The notes under the pieces are model-generated. The model was not told where the DNA came from, did no database searches, and saw only the letters and a program-made list of their open reading frames with translations. The position numbers and the translations under genes are program-made. From positions 66,731,510-66,795,509 of the forward strand of contig NC_037093.1 in NCBI RefSeq assembly GCF_002994745.2: 64,000 bases of DNA, given 5' to 3'. The stretch comes from Rosa chinensis (Eukaryota > Streptophyta > Magnoliopsida > Rosales > Rosaceae). Positions 22,652 to 34,470 of this stretch are shown here, piece after piece. Position 1 is the stretch's first letter, and each line of letters starts with the position of its first letter.

Positions 22652-23042
22652 ATATAATGCAAAAGGACCCTTTTATTGTCCCTGCTCAGTATATTTGCCA
22701 TAAAACTCTCCCCCCTATCAGACCTACAATCTTAATTTTCAAGTCCAGTTAATGTTCAACCTCAGTTTTGAAAATTTTAAAAGCCTAAAGTGATTGTGAT
22801 TTTTCTGACAGTAAGTAGATGTAGCTATACCTGGAAAAATCGTCTATAAAAGTAATGAAGTAAATATTTCTGCATATTGTCTTGTGTCTAAAAGGTCCAC
22901 ATATATCTGTATGGATTAATTCCAATAGTTTCTTACTTCTGTTGGCATTTTTCTTTCTTAAGTTTGTCATTTTTCCTTTATAACATTCAATACAGTTTTC
23001 AAGATCACCAAAGTCTAATTCTGCAAGTGTTTTATTTTTCAC
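22652..23042 (-). pseudogene. copia pol: integrase N-terminal half
   Basis: The frame 22785-23042 holds the end of the zinc-binding region (CIECYKGKM) and the first catalytic Asp (IHTDICGPF), followed by ITFIDDFSRYSYIYL. The second catalytic Asp region (RSDRG) is readable only after a frame change between about 22700 and 22790. An internal stop follows SEKSQSL. Confidence 0.8.
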
Positions 23043-23656
23043 AATACTTTCAATTTATCTTTTGATATGTGGCCAAGTCTCCTCTGCCACAAATATGCAG
23101 ATTTTTCATTGTGCAGGGTTCTTTTTATACCAGTAATGGTGTTTATGCTTGATGTGTTATTGTTATTTTCAACAAGTAAAGTTTCTTGTTGACCTAATGA
23201 ACAATTCAATCTAAAATAATCATTCACAATAACACTAGAACCAAAAATAGAATAATCTTTAAGTAAGAAATCAAGAGAATCCTTAAAAAAATTTATTCCA
23301 TTAGAACCAATGTAAAAATTACATCCACTCTTAACCAGAAGACTAACTGAAAGCAAATTCCTCTTAATTGAGGGAATATAATAAACATTATCTAAAACCA
23401 AAAAAATTTCTAATCCCAAATCTAGTTTTAAAGATCCTACTGCCTTGACTGCAACCCTCATTCCATTCCCAACGCAGATGTTAGCTTAATCACTTCTTGG
23501 CTTCCTCTTCCTTATGAATCCCTGCAAAGAATTCGTAATATGTAAGGGACTGCCACTATCTAACCAATAAGAATGAGGTTCTATGTTAACAAAATTAAGT
23601 TCTAATGAAAAAGTTTCTAAATGATCAAATAAATCAATCTTACCCTTTTTCACAAG
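23039..23656 (-). pseudogene. copia pol: protease and GAG-pre-integrase
   Basis: Near 23545-23590 the minus strand reads YWLDSGSPLHIT, the aspartic protease D-S-G-S site. Frame 23039-23461 continues with YYIPSIKRNLLSVS and the GAG-pre-integrase YLWQRRLGHISKDKL. Single stops separate the two frames and the following integrase. Confidence 0.78.
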
Positions 23657-24433
23657 TCATGCCTTAAATCCTGTAAAGTCCTTCTTCATGTGTCCTACTT
23701 TCTTACAAAAGTAGCACTTGAACGTAAATGGCTTGTTTACTTTAGCTGCTGCAGTATTTCCTAATGGCTTATCTATAGTTTTCTTAGGCTTGAATTTGTT
23801 CTGTTTCTTTGGCTTCTCAACTAAATTGATAGAGGTGGAGGGCTGCTTCTCTTTCTTCATTCTACTCTCCTCATCCACGCAAATAGCTATCAGCTCATTC
23901 AAGGTCTAATTCTCCTTCTGTGCATTGTAGCTAGTCCTCAGAGTGTTGAAGCTAGGTGGCAGGAAATCTAAGGCATTGTGAACAAGTTGGTCATCCTTAA
24001 CCCCCATATCAAGATCCCTGAGCCTAGCATTCAACTCAGTAAGCTTCAAAATGTACTGCCTAACTCCTCTACTACCAGTATATTTTAATTCATTCATTTC
24101 CTTATTGAGTCTTGCTGCTTCAGCCTTATTGCTCTCCTTGAATTTCTCGGCTATAGCATCCATAGAATCAACTGCTAAGGCTAGTTCTTCTATGCTACCC
24201 CTCACAGTATCAGACATGGTGATCCTCATTACATTCTTAGCCCTATAAGTTGCTCTATGCCAATCTCGATAATATTTCTTCTCATCAGGTGAGCTATTGG
24301 CATCTATTCCATAGGGTTCTATATTAGTAAAACACAAGTCCATGTCTTCATGCATCATGAGATAAAACTCTACACCACTCCTCCAAGCCTTAAAGTTGGA
24401 TCCAGTAAGCATCTGGATATTATTCAAATTCAT
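23657..24433 (-). pseudogene. copia gag with zinc knuckle
   Basis: The start ATG at 24433 gives MNLNNIQMLTGSNFKAWRSG, the typical copia gag opening, followed by a helical capsid region and LPPSFNTLRTSYNAQKEN. One in-frame TAG at about 23906 (where Trp is expected) splits it from the basic C-terminal part (residues KPKKQNKFKPKK). That part bears the knuckle CYFCKKVGHMKKDF, in which the fourth zinc ligand Cys has become Phe. In a live element gag forms the virus-like particle. Confidence 0.85.
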
Positions 24434-25696
24434 GTATGTGATTCCTAGGGAGCAAACAAAAGAAAAGTGTAAGTTTTAGTCTTTAACAGTTCTCAAAACA
24501 AGTTTTGTCAAAAAAATGTTTTGCATCCATGTGTTAATTCTAAAGCAGTTCATATAACACACAAGCAGAAAACATAAACAACTTGTAACCAAAATAAAGT
24601 AATTTTTAGCCCCAAAACTTTAGCCAATATCAAGCATCACTTTTATAGCAGAAAACATGATATTCTGGAGGTTCCTCAATCATTATGACACAAGCAGTGA
24701 ATTCATATTATTCTAAAGACAATCAACATCTTTATGATAGAAGAAAAGTCCCTAGAATCCAAAATTGAACTCAAAATTATGCATAATGTTGTTCTACTTT
24801 TAAACCATATAGCTCAAACTTCTTTGGAAGACAATATACATATACAGTTTAAAAGTAAAACACAAGTTTATAATCTTTTCTTCATCTTAATGAATTTTGA
24901 ATAACAAGCAGATAATCACTTTGTGCAACATATCCACTTAACCATTTAAATTCACAGACCATGAAATATTTCCTTTCAATCTGCAACTTTTAGCATATCA
25001 AGCATGTATAGGGAGATCGACTTAATCACATGTCATATTATACCATCGCAGATCATCAATTATAGGAATTTCAAAACATATTAAACAATCATATAAGAAA
25101 CATCAAGATATTCAAGTTCATTCCGGAAACCATCACATCACAAAACAAATTCTGAAAATTAAGTTCCATTTGGTCACCATCTACTCTAGCCTAGGTGCAC
25201 GCCGGGAATGCCTCTATTGTTCTTGTACAAAACGATGATAAAAAACATTCCAAATTTTAAATACCCAAGTTTCCAGAAATTCTAACCTTGTTCTTCTTAA
25301 TTTGCTGCAAAACTTTATCGTGGAAGCGTGAATTTTTAACTGAAAGCAGCGATCGATCAGTTCGGCCTCTTAATCCGCAGCGATTGGAGTCTTGAATTCC
25401 AAAAGGACATAACATCCTCTGCGCTTTCAATCTCGGACCAAAAACCCTAATCCCCAATTCGAATATGACTGTTGGAGTATAATGGTCATCTGGTGCAGAG
25501 TCCTAAATGGGATTGGGTCCGGGTCAGCACCTGCGGGTTTTGAGCCGAAAGGTTTTCTAAAAACTGGCCCACACGTGGCCCTTTTTTCTTTAGCAAGGTT
25601 TAGAACAGGATTTTTGAAAATTTTTTGCTAAAAATAAAACTTTGGTTCTTCCAAAATTGATTTATGTTTGTGAAAACCTAATGCTCTGATACCATT
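24434..25696 (-). other. 5' leader of the 7.1-kb copia
   Basis: 1.26 kb between the primer site and gag. It contains no clear open frame. The primer site TGGTATCAGAGC (minus) lies at plus-strand about 25684-25695. Confidence 0.75.
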
Positions 25697-26217
25697 TGTT
25701 AGACTTAATGAGCAAGTCAAATCTATGATCAATTCACAAGAACATAAACACACCTAATATTAGTCAACACCACATGAACCAAAACACAAGATTTATTTTG
25801 CTAACCTTCTTCATTGTTGGGAGCCATTGGAGGTGCACGAATTGACCTTGACAACAAACCCGATTGATCTTCTCCTCAGCTCTGATTTAAAGCTCCTTTT
25901 ATGGGGCAGGACTTAAGGCTTATGTTATAGAGAGAGCATGGACCAACACTTCCTATATATATTGGTTATGGTCCTAAGAATCCTCCCATAAAAGTGTTTC
26001 TTAGAAACCAAGTCACCAACAACTAGAAAACCTAATGCAACACTAAGTCGAATTACAATGTAACCCAACTAATGGATTCATAACCTATAAGCTGATATAA
26101 TTAACTCAATAGGTTTCTAGGTTTTGTACTTAACATACAACTCCTATTCATGAACAAAATTCCAATCCAATTTGTAAACTGAATATAGATGATGATAGGT
26201 CCGCTTTTATTCTAACA
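25697..26217 (-). repeat. 5' LTR of the 7.1-kb copia
   Basis: 521 bp, TGTTAGACTT to ATTCTAACA, about 97% identical by eye to 19116-19632. Confidence 0.92.
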
Positions 26218-27048
26218 GATTCCACATGCAAGAGTTGCACTAGCTTGTTCTGTTAAATAACCTACTTCCTGCACCATTTTGAATATCCCAGAGCCCTCAA
26301 ACCATAGGGAACCATATGATTTCAACTAAATCCATGGGTGCATCTGATAATTATTCATTTGGGTTGCTTTTGTTATTGGCAGTAATACTATCATCTTCAT
26401 TGTCATCTTCATCATCTACATCTAGTAATCTGAGAATAGGTTCATCTCTCTCGATGGAACATCTGTCCGATACTTTGCTGTCACCAAATGGTGCATTCTT
26501 TGCCGGATTTTTCCCCGTAGGTGAAAATGCATATTGCTTAATTTTCCATCTGCTTTACCGAGCCAACAACACCAACTCCCAACCTCACCGTGGTATGGAT
26601 GGCCAACCGTGACCAACCGGTCAACGGTCACCACTCCAAGCTCTCCCTCCCGAGAAACGGCAACCTTATTCTCACCGATGCTGGCAAATCCATCTTTTGG
26701 TCCTCCAACACCGTCTCAAATTCATTAGTCCAATTGCTCCTCCACGACACTGGCAATCTTGTCCTGCTCGCCAGTGACAGTGTCGTTTTATGGGAAAGCT
26801 TTGCTTCACCAACGAACACTCTTTTGCCTTATCAGCCACTAACAAGGAACACCAAGAGCTCGTATCTTCTAGAAGCCTCACCAACTCCTCCTCCGGCCTC
26901 TACAAGCTCTTTTTCGATAATGACAACACCCTCCAGCTTCTCTACAATGGACCCGAAGTTTCGAGTATTTACTAGCCTGACCCTTGGCTTCTAATTGTTA
27001 CCGAGCTGAGAGGTCCTCGTACAGGCAACAACGGTAGAATCGCAATGT

Positions 27049-27926
27049 TGTAAGTATATTGGGTTATTACCATTCAACATATGACTTTCCCAAAGTTACT
27101 AGGAGATCAGAGGCTGCAAAGGTTTAGGAGATATTTCTCCTGTTTTTCCGGTGGCACAAGGCAATAGAAGAAATTTGCAAAATCGGATCACCAAGAGGAA
27201 ATCAAGGAGAATCACTATCATTGATCTTGGGTTAAAGGTGGGATTCATTTCATATCATTTTACATGATTTAAATTGATTTGCATATCAGATAGATTGATC
27301 TGATATGCTTATCTTCATTAAAAGGTTTTCGTCATGCATATCAGATGGAGATCGGATCTGCACAAAAAATAGGAAGATTTGATTTCAGTTTTAAAACTTT
27401 TACATACATATCTTATTCTGTGGTGCTAAAAGAGATTTGACTGAGGGAGAGTCTTGATCCTCTATAAAAGGTTTTGAAACTGCATTTTACATGTAGAGTT
27501 TTTTATTAAAAGTGTTTTGTTTGTGTGAGATATAGTTCTTGCAAATTGTTTTGAAAAACTCTCATTGTTTATGGTATTTGATATTGCTCACTACACTCAC
27601 TGCATGCGTATCATTCAAGATTAGTGAGGCATCTGTTTCACAAGAAGATCCATAATTTCAGTTCTTGATAACTACAATAGGCTGTGTAATTCTTGTGTAG
27701 AATAGGGTCTTCAAATTGTAAACAAGTTAGCTGTGATGCTTGTAAAGTGGTTGTGAACCACAACTTATGTGTTGTAAGAACTTGATTTCATAGTGGATTT
27801 TTCTTATGTGTGGGCTACATAAAACGCCTCGCAGTGATGTTTCCTCAGTGGTGAGGTTTACATTGCGTTAGCAATACTTGTGTTGATTTTTCGTTATTAA
27901 CTATTTTGTTCCATTTAGTGTTTTCA
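27049..27926 (+). mobile_element. solo LTR (878 bp) in the kinase pseudogene
   Basis: The insert starts TGTAAGTATATT and ends GTGTTTTCA, flanked by the target duplication AATGT (27044-27048 and 27927-27931). Removing it rejoins the lectin-region codons around LGHLSASDDF. A TATA box CTATAAAAGG (about 27462) sits inside, as in an LTR promoter. No coding sequence is present. Orientation is given by the TATA box. Confidence 0.8.
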
Positions 27927-29454
27927 AATGTTCGATGCATTAGGGCACCTCAGTGCATCCGACGACTTTACCGCTTTGTCCTGGATTACGGTGCCAATTG
28001 GTGCAGAGAATTGTGAAGGTGGATATGGATGGTAACGTCCGAATGTACAGTCGAAAGAAGCCTGGAGAGACCTGGGGTGTTACGTGGCAAGCCATTTCGC
28101 AACCGCAAAATTCATGGGCTCTGTGGAGCCAATAGTTGGTGTACCTATAATCCTAGTATGGGTAGGAAATGCTCCTGCCTACCGGGATATAAGGTGGTAA
28201 ATAAAGATGACTGGTCTTGTGGGTGCGAACCATATTTCAATCGGTCTTGTGATGCTCCCACGCCGGTGATGATCGAGTTGGGTTTATGTATCTCCCTCGA
28301 GTTGAAATGTATGGGTTTGATTTTGGGATTATAATACCAACTTACAAGTGTGCAAGACTATTTGCTTGGGATTATGCAACTGTACAGCGGCTTCCACCAC
28401 AAATATGACTGGGCAAATCAATTTTACAATTGTTATCCCAAGTCCCAATTGAGAAATGGATTCCGTTCGCCTAATTTTGATGATGACTTGTACCTCAAGC
28501 TACCCAAATCCACACTTTTGTCATATGATGTCCGTGGTGATAATGAATCCACTAGTAACAACATGTGTACTGACAAGGTCTCAAAACAGCTGGACCGGCC
28601 GAACCTATGAGAAAGGCAATACATGCAAATGGGTCTATTGAGTTTATGTTGAGATTCGCAGCGGGGCTTGGGGGAGTTGAGATTGTTTGCATCTTCCTTG
28701 TGTGGTTTTTTCTAAATACAACAAGGGAAAAGGAGCGAGAAGAATCAGATGATTTAATTACTCAAGGGTACATTCATGCTACCACTGGATTTAGAAGATT
28801 CAGCTACTCCGAGTTAAAAAAAGGCCACAAGAGGTTTCAAAGAAGAAATTGGTAGAGGAGGAGGAGGAATTGTGTACAAGGGCACATTGTCCGATCAACG
28901 AGTTGCGGCAATCAAACAATTGGATATTGCTAACCAAGGAGAAGCAGAGTTCCTTGCAGAAGTGAGCCTTATCGGTAAGCTATACCACATGAACTTGATA
29001 GATATGTGGGGCTATTGCATAGAAGACAAGCACAGGCTTTTGGTGTATGAATACATGGAGCATGGTTCCTTGGCAAAAAATTTGTCTTCCAATGTCAATG
29101 TGCTAGATTGGAACAAAAGGTTTGAAATTGCTGTTGGTACAGCAAAAGGGCTAGCTTACTTGCATGAAGAATGCTTGGAATGGGTCTTGCACTGTGATAT
29201 AAAGCCTCACAAGGTTCTCTTGGACTCTGAGGCCCCGTTTGGGTTTGCTTCGCTTTTAAAAAAATAAACTTTTGTTCTAAATTTTAGATTTTCTTGTGTT
29301 TGGTAAATAAATAAAAAAATAGCTTTAATTGAAAATTATAGGTCGCCGGCAGCAGATTTTAGAAGCAGCCCAGAGGTTGCTTTTAGAAGTTGTTGTGGAT
29401 CAAAACACACTCTATGTCGTTGTTTTATGTACTAACACTACTAAAAAGAATTGC

Positions 29455-29690
29455 TTTTGCGACTCCTATTTTGCGACGGCAAATTGGGCTTTTGCGACGG
29501 AAAAAACTTTTCGCGACGGAAAATTGAGCCTTTTGCGACGGAAATGTTGGCGTTGCAATAGGTGGCGTCACAAAATCCATTTTGCGACGGTAAAATGCCG
29601 TTGCAAAAAGTATTTGCGACGGAAAACTATTGCCGTCGCAATGGCTAAACTATTTGCAACGGGTAATTTGCCGTCGCAAATAGATATTTC
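29455..29690. repeat. left subterminal GCGACGG array of the CACTA
   Basis: About eight GCGACGG or CCGTCGC words occur in both orientations, such as TTGCGACGGAAAA and TTGCCGTCGCAA. They are followed by a run of about 32 A (29694-29725). Confidence 0.85.
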
Positions 29691-29728
<38 letters not shown>

Positions 29729-29887
29729 TGAATTCCACACCCAAAAAAAAAAAAAAATTGCACACCAAAGCAAGTGCCATGTTCCACAAATATTATAAAT
29801 TGACAAATATCAAAATACAATATCTATCATTCTTACACCAACCAAAAATCACAAATCCAAAAAAAAAAAAAAGACTAGTCAAGGCAA

Positions 29888-30020
29888 CCCCAACACTGTA
29901 ACGCCTTCATTTGCTAGCTTCCTCAACAGTTTCAGGTCAAAGATTGCAAGGAACACAACACTGCAGGACCTTCATTAGCTAGCATCCTCAACAGTTTCAG
30001 GTCAGAAATTGGAAAGAACA
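29888..30020. repeat. two-copy tandem repeat (about 62 bp) inside the CACTA
   Basis: Both copies contain CACTG, CCTTCAT, GCTAGC and CCTCAACAGTTTCAGGTCA. The second is offset by about 62 bp. Confidence 0.75.
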
Positions 30021-30760
30021 TAAATCTGCATAACAAAGAACAATCTATGAGACTCTTACAGGAATGGTAAGAGATCATTTACTTCAAGCAACAGTGAAGA
30101 AAATGAGCTTGCAAACCATTACAGAAAACATGATTAAGCACAACACAAAAAACACAAGAAACCTAATGTTAATATAGGAAGTTGGAACCATGCCTTCTTC
30201 GCTTTCGGTTTTAGTTTCGATATCAACCTTGTCTGCACTAAAATCATAGACCTTAGGCTTTATATTTAATTTACCATAGAATAACAGATGCAAGCAATTG
30301 TGACGAATAGTAAAAGCCTACCTACATCCATCATAATCACTTGTACACAGTAGAGAGATAACAATATGAATATTACTAGAGTAGAGCTCTAGCCGTATAG
30401 ATAACTTTCAGACCACAAATAGATGGCAATCAGCTGTAAGTGATTTTCCAAAATTAAAGAACAACATTCTAGAAAAAATGCAAGAACCTGTAGAAGAGTT
30501 TCTTTATAGGTATCCTCAGAGATATACTTGCCATCAACAATCCCCATTCAGTATTGATTCCAACACTAGTTACCTGTGTACAGATAGACAGAAGGTTTAA
30601 TAGGGTAATATTAGATTATATATAGAAAATAAAGGTATCAACGGTTGACAACACTTTATCCTGTCATTTATGAGAGAATTTGAAGTTCAATCTGGTGACA
30701 TTTCATTCAAAATTTCATACATTCATATAGACCAACTTTACCTTTAAGAAGGGAAAAATA

Positions 30761-32112
30761 CATGAAACAGTTTCTTCTACCCTTTACTGTTTGTGCACAA
30801 AATATATTTATTATGAAGCTGCCTTTCCATGCAAGCTCTGCACATACATTGTCAATTACTATTGTTAACAGAAGATGTCATCCTATAACCGGACTCTAAG
30901 AGACCCTTTTAACTGTTAACAACAGAGAACAATTCCTGAGTTAGCATTGAATTTGTGAAACCCACCGATCAAACAACAACGATAGTTATAGAGTGACCTT
31001 AACAATATGCTATACGATTTTAAGCCAAGCTAGCCTTTTTTTTTTTTTTTACTCACATCACCATAAAAACAAAAAAAAAATGGCGACCACAATCATAATA
31101 CTTATGATTGTCAAAGCTTTAGTCATATATTACCTATATAGTTTGCATGTCATAGACAAGAAAACAATTACAGAAATTAAGATTGTCTGCATTATGTGTC
31201 ATGTTCATGACATTCAAACTATAACTAAAGATAAACTTGTTTGATTTACCCCCTAGCCATAAGCACAGGCAATTACAGAGTAGAACATACAGGTTTTTAT
31301 CCAAAACACAGAAGTTTGCAGTTATAATCTACCATGGTAAAACGGATGACCAACAACCTAAAGGTGCTAAAGTTCAACGAGCTAATGAAAGAGGATGTTA
31401 TGGAAGGGTGTTTTCTAGATCTTATCCTAGAAAGCTTGATGCCATAGAGCCATAGACACTTAAAGATAAGTATCAAAAGTCTAAATCTCTCAGACCAAGT
31501 TAGTTATCTCCCATTCCATTGACAATGAGGGTAAGTATATATACCCTGGACACATGAATCAATTCAAGAGAATCAAGAATCTTTCACAAAAAGATGCTTA
31601 GAAAACCTGAAAACACTCAGCTAGATGGCCATGGAAGTAGAAACATCATCACTTGCTGGAAGCTTGAGGCCTCGACCTCAAATATTGAGTCATGGTTCGT
31701 GACGAAGGAAAGGGAACCACTCTGCACATTCCATCAGACAGGAAAAAGTTCTAAGATTAGCAGTCTGGTTGCCAACCAGCCACTGTTAGTGATTATTGGA
31801 TGTCATGCGTAGTATAAATAGTGTGAAACTATGATGTAGTAGGTTAGCATGTATGAAGGTCGTTCAAAACAATTCAATCCAGAAAAGTAACTTCTTAAGA
31901 CTAAAACTGAAAGATGATAATTGAAATTTACATAAACCAACATCAAGAATCTGGCGCCACTCTCTTCCCAAAAGCTGCAGAGCAGAAAAGATGAACAAAA
32001 TGCGTCAGATAACCACCTATATTTATTAGGTGCAGAGCAGAAAACATAAATGCATTATGTGCATTATATTTTGTGCACAAACAGTAAAGGGTAGAGAAAC
32101 TGTTTCTTCATG
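30761..32112. repeat. inverted repeat arms inside the CACTA
   Basis: The arm at about 30761-30807 (core CCCTTTACTGTTTGTGCACA) is inverted at about 32065-32112, with near-identity over about 46 bp. A third, direct, partial copy lies near 32150-32175. Confidence 0.75.
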
Positions 32113-33134
32113 CAATACTTGTTTATATGAATGTATATGAATGGACTGTACCCTTTACTGTTTGTACACAAATTTCATACATTCATACTTGTTTTCCAAG
32201 AAGGCACACATATAAATGGACTGTACCTTTCTCTATCCAAGCAATGAAATTTCTACTCATGCAGGAAATGAAAAGTAGAAATTAGCAAGAAACATAAGAA
32301 TACAAAAACGTGTGTTAGGAGAGAGGACTGAGTGAAACAAAAGAAAGCTCCTACAAAACCATCACTGGAAAAAGTAACAAACAGAAAGAATTACTATACC
32401 TACGCATCTATATTCGCAGCTGAAACAACTGTGTAACATGTCAAGATCTTAATTTTTAGCCTTAAAAGATGCTTCTAAGTTTTAAAAAGAAACTTCAGAA
32501 CCATGACCTGTGGTGTATTAAAATGTAACCCAATTGATAAAGAAGCAAGTGCAAAATGAACCGGAGCGAAAGAGGAGTTGAGGGAGGGGGAAAGATCTCA
32601 TCGACCTTTGGCTAGAAAACCCAGAAAGAAAACCGAATCAAAATTAGATCTTGAGCCCTAAACAGACCCAAACGAAATCTACCCAAATCAAATCAAATTC
32701 GCACAATACCAAACTAAATGAAAGATCAACACAATCGATCAGCATATGAGAGACAACTAGCGATAAAAAATCGCATAATCGGTCAGGTACAACAGAACTT
32801 CAGATTAAAAGAAATCTAGGGGTTTTAGAGTTTCAAAAAAATCACCTTATTCTCTCTGACGATTCTTTCGGACCTCGACTATGTCTTGTTCAAGGCGCTG
32901 CGGAGCTTGGGCAAGAGAGATAGAGACAGAGAGAGCGCTTGGCATGGGCGAGCTTGGGTGAGAAGAGAGACAGAGAGAGAGTTTGGGCGTGAAAGAGATA
33001 GAGAGCGAGAGCGCTTGGCATGGGCGAGCTTGGGCGAGAAGAGAGACAGAGAGAATTTGGGCGTGATAGAGACAGAGCGTTGGGTGAGAGAGATTATTTA
33101 GGGCTGCAGATCGGGATGTTAGTGAGGGAAATAG

Positions 33135-33300
33135 AAACAAGTTTTGCGACGGCAAGAGGAAAAAGCGTAGCAATTCATTATAAAGTTACTACGGCAAAAA
33201 TTTTCCGTCGCAAATGATAAGACTTAATCGCGACGGAACATTTTCCGTAGCAATAAGGTCTCAATTGCGACGGCAACCGTTGCCGAAGTAAAAAAGCGAA
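33135..33300. repeat. right subterminal GCGACGG array of the CACTA
   Basis: At least four GCGACGG or CCGTCGC words precede the right inverted repeat. This mirrors the left end. Confidence 0.8.
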
Positions 33301-33745
33301 GCAATTGCAATTTTTTTTAGTAGTGTAACAGCACTTTTAAAAATATTATTTACCAAACACGAAACTGTTTTAATTCATATCTGATTATTCTCACAACACA
33401 GCAGCAGCAGTTTTTTTTTTTAAAAGTCACAGCAATCTCAAACAAGTCCTGAGTACAATCCGAAGGTAGCATATTTTGGGTTGTCCAAGCTATTAAATAG
33501 AGGTGAGCTTCGCAACTTCTCAAGGACTAGAGGAACTAGAGGTTACATGGCTCCATAGTGGGTTCATACCATGCCCATCACTTCAAAAGTGGATGTTTAC
33601 AGCTACGGGATTGTTGTCTTGGAAATGCTCACCGGCAAGATGATAACAGAAAGTGTTCAATTTTCATTAGAAAGAGGAGGGGAGACACAGAAAAAGTTGC
33701 TTGTTTCATGGGTTAAGTAGAAGATGGATATGACATGGGCTCTTG

Positions 33746-34470
33746 ACTATTTATCCAGTTTGGGCTTAACAAATGCCCACTTACTCCATTAAAAGATTTG
33801 TGTGCCCACTTACTCAATTTAAATGTAAAAAGAAGAGTTGATCATTTAAATAATTAAAAAATCATTGGAGACTTCGCGCGGACTCCAGTCATCGGCTGCC
33901 GGAATCCAGCGACGTCGCCAAAATCGGGTCACCGGCAGCAGGAATCCGATCACCGGTTGCCTAATTTTTCCAAAGAGGTCGCCGAAGACTTTTATTACCC
34001 CAAAATAAATTTTTATAAAATTTTTGGGAGACAATAAAATGTTTATTGGGTATTATTGGGGGGGCAATAAAACAGGACGCGGGACTCCGGTCGCCTATCC
34101 GGAGGTTGCTTGAAGTTCGCAAAGAGGTCGTCGGAGACTTTTATTACCCCCAATAAATTTTTATTGGGGGGCAATAAAAAGTTTATTGGGTATTATTGGC
34201 ATGGGGGGTAATAAAAAGTTTATTAGGGAGCAATAAAATTGGGTCGGATGGCCGCCGGTGACCGGATTCCAGCGACCAGAGTCCGATGAAGTCTCTCTCT
34301 CTAAGTGACAAAGGGAGAGAGGGAAAAATTATCCTAAAAAATAATAAAAAATAACTTAATTGGGTATTAGGGCTAAAAATATGTAATTTATTGGGTAAGT
34401 GAGCAATCTTATAAAATGTTTAGATAAATGGGATTAGTGTCGCTCAAATTTGAGTAAATTAATATTTTCC
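33746..34470. repeat. unclassified repeat with inverted arms and internal duplications
   Basis: It starts where gene 2 stops aligning. GCCCACTTACTCAATT (33804-33819) recurs inverted as a near-copy at 34389-34404, which suggests long terminal inverted repeats. The middle is GC-rich with repeated CCGGCAGCAGGAATCC-like and TTTATTGGGTATTATTGG words. No coding frame. It may be a MULE-type or other DNA transposon that replaced the 3' end of the pseudogene; no target duplication was found. Confidence 0.45.

Larger units (their letters stand above)
19116..26217 (-). mobile_element. complete Ty1/copia retrotransposon (7.1 kb)
   Basis: LTRs of 517 and 521 bp (19116-19632 and 25697-26217) begin TGTTAGA and end TTCTAACA. 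On the minus strand the 5' LTR is followed by TGGTATCAGAGC, a classic initiator-Met tRNA primer site. The 3' LTR is preceded by a purine tract (AAGTGAGAGAA). The flanking 5-mers are CATTC and GATTC, a target duplication with one mismatch. By eye the LTRs differ at about 14 sites plus two indels (about 97% identity). Gag, protease, integrase, RT and RNase H are all recognisable with few lesions. It sits 98 bp before the start codon of the decayed receptor kinase. Confidence 0.93.
29436..33325. mobile_element. CACTA (En/Spm) transposon, non-autonomous, 3.9 kb
   Basis: The left terminus CACTACTAAAAAGAATTGC and the right terminus (reverse complement CACTACTAAAAAAAATTGC) are near-perfect inverted repeats. 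The 3-bp target duplication TAA flanks them (29433-29435 and 33326-33328). Subterminal regions are packed with GCGACGG / CCGTCGC words in both orientations (about 29460-29680 and 33135-33290), the binding-site arrays typical of CACTA elements. No transposase (TNP2-like) frame is recognisable inside, so it depends on a helper. Confidence 0.92.
29231..33449. mobile_element. MITE-like DNA element (about 326 bp) carrying a nested CACTA
   Basis: The left end GGCCCCGTTTGGGTTTGC and the right end (reverse complement GGACTTGTTTGAGATTGC) form imperfect inverted repeats extending over about 33 bp. An inner inverted pair (GTGTTTGGTAAATAA) lies further in. The flanks carry TGA at 29228-29230 and 33450-33452. 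Without the inner CACTA and its 3-bp duplication it is about 326 bp. A 3-bp target duplication and GG...CC ends fit PIF/Harbinger-derived MITEs. A 5-bp CTGAG duplication is an alternative reading of the same junctions. Confidence 0.7.
26316..33745 (+). pseudogene. decayed G-type lectin receptor kinase (ZmPK1-like), gene 2
   Basis: Three exon-equivalent pieces (26316-27048, 27932-29230, 33453-33745) are collinear with the intact kinases on either side. Readable parts: signal peptide and lectin domain (SLSMEHLSDTLLSPNGAFFAGF, then VVWMANRDQPVNGHH in another frame), EGF-like Cys cluster (GRKCSCLPGYK), PAN remnants, a membrane segment, the kinase Lys (VAAIKQL) and the catalytic loop HCDIKPHKVLLD, where the essential Asn is Lys. 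The APE motif reads AP-stop. At least five frameshifts are present and the last 50 or so codons are missing. It is cut by a solo LTR (27049-27926) and a MITE holding a CACTA element (29231-33449). It is closest to gene 3 in wording. Confidence 0.9.

Noticed and set aside
32847..33173. Frames of about 70-108 codons near the right end of the CACTA
   Set aside because: They come from a GAGAGA-type simple repeat.
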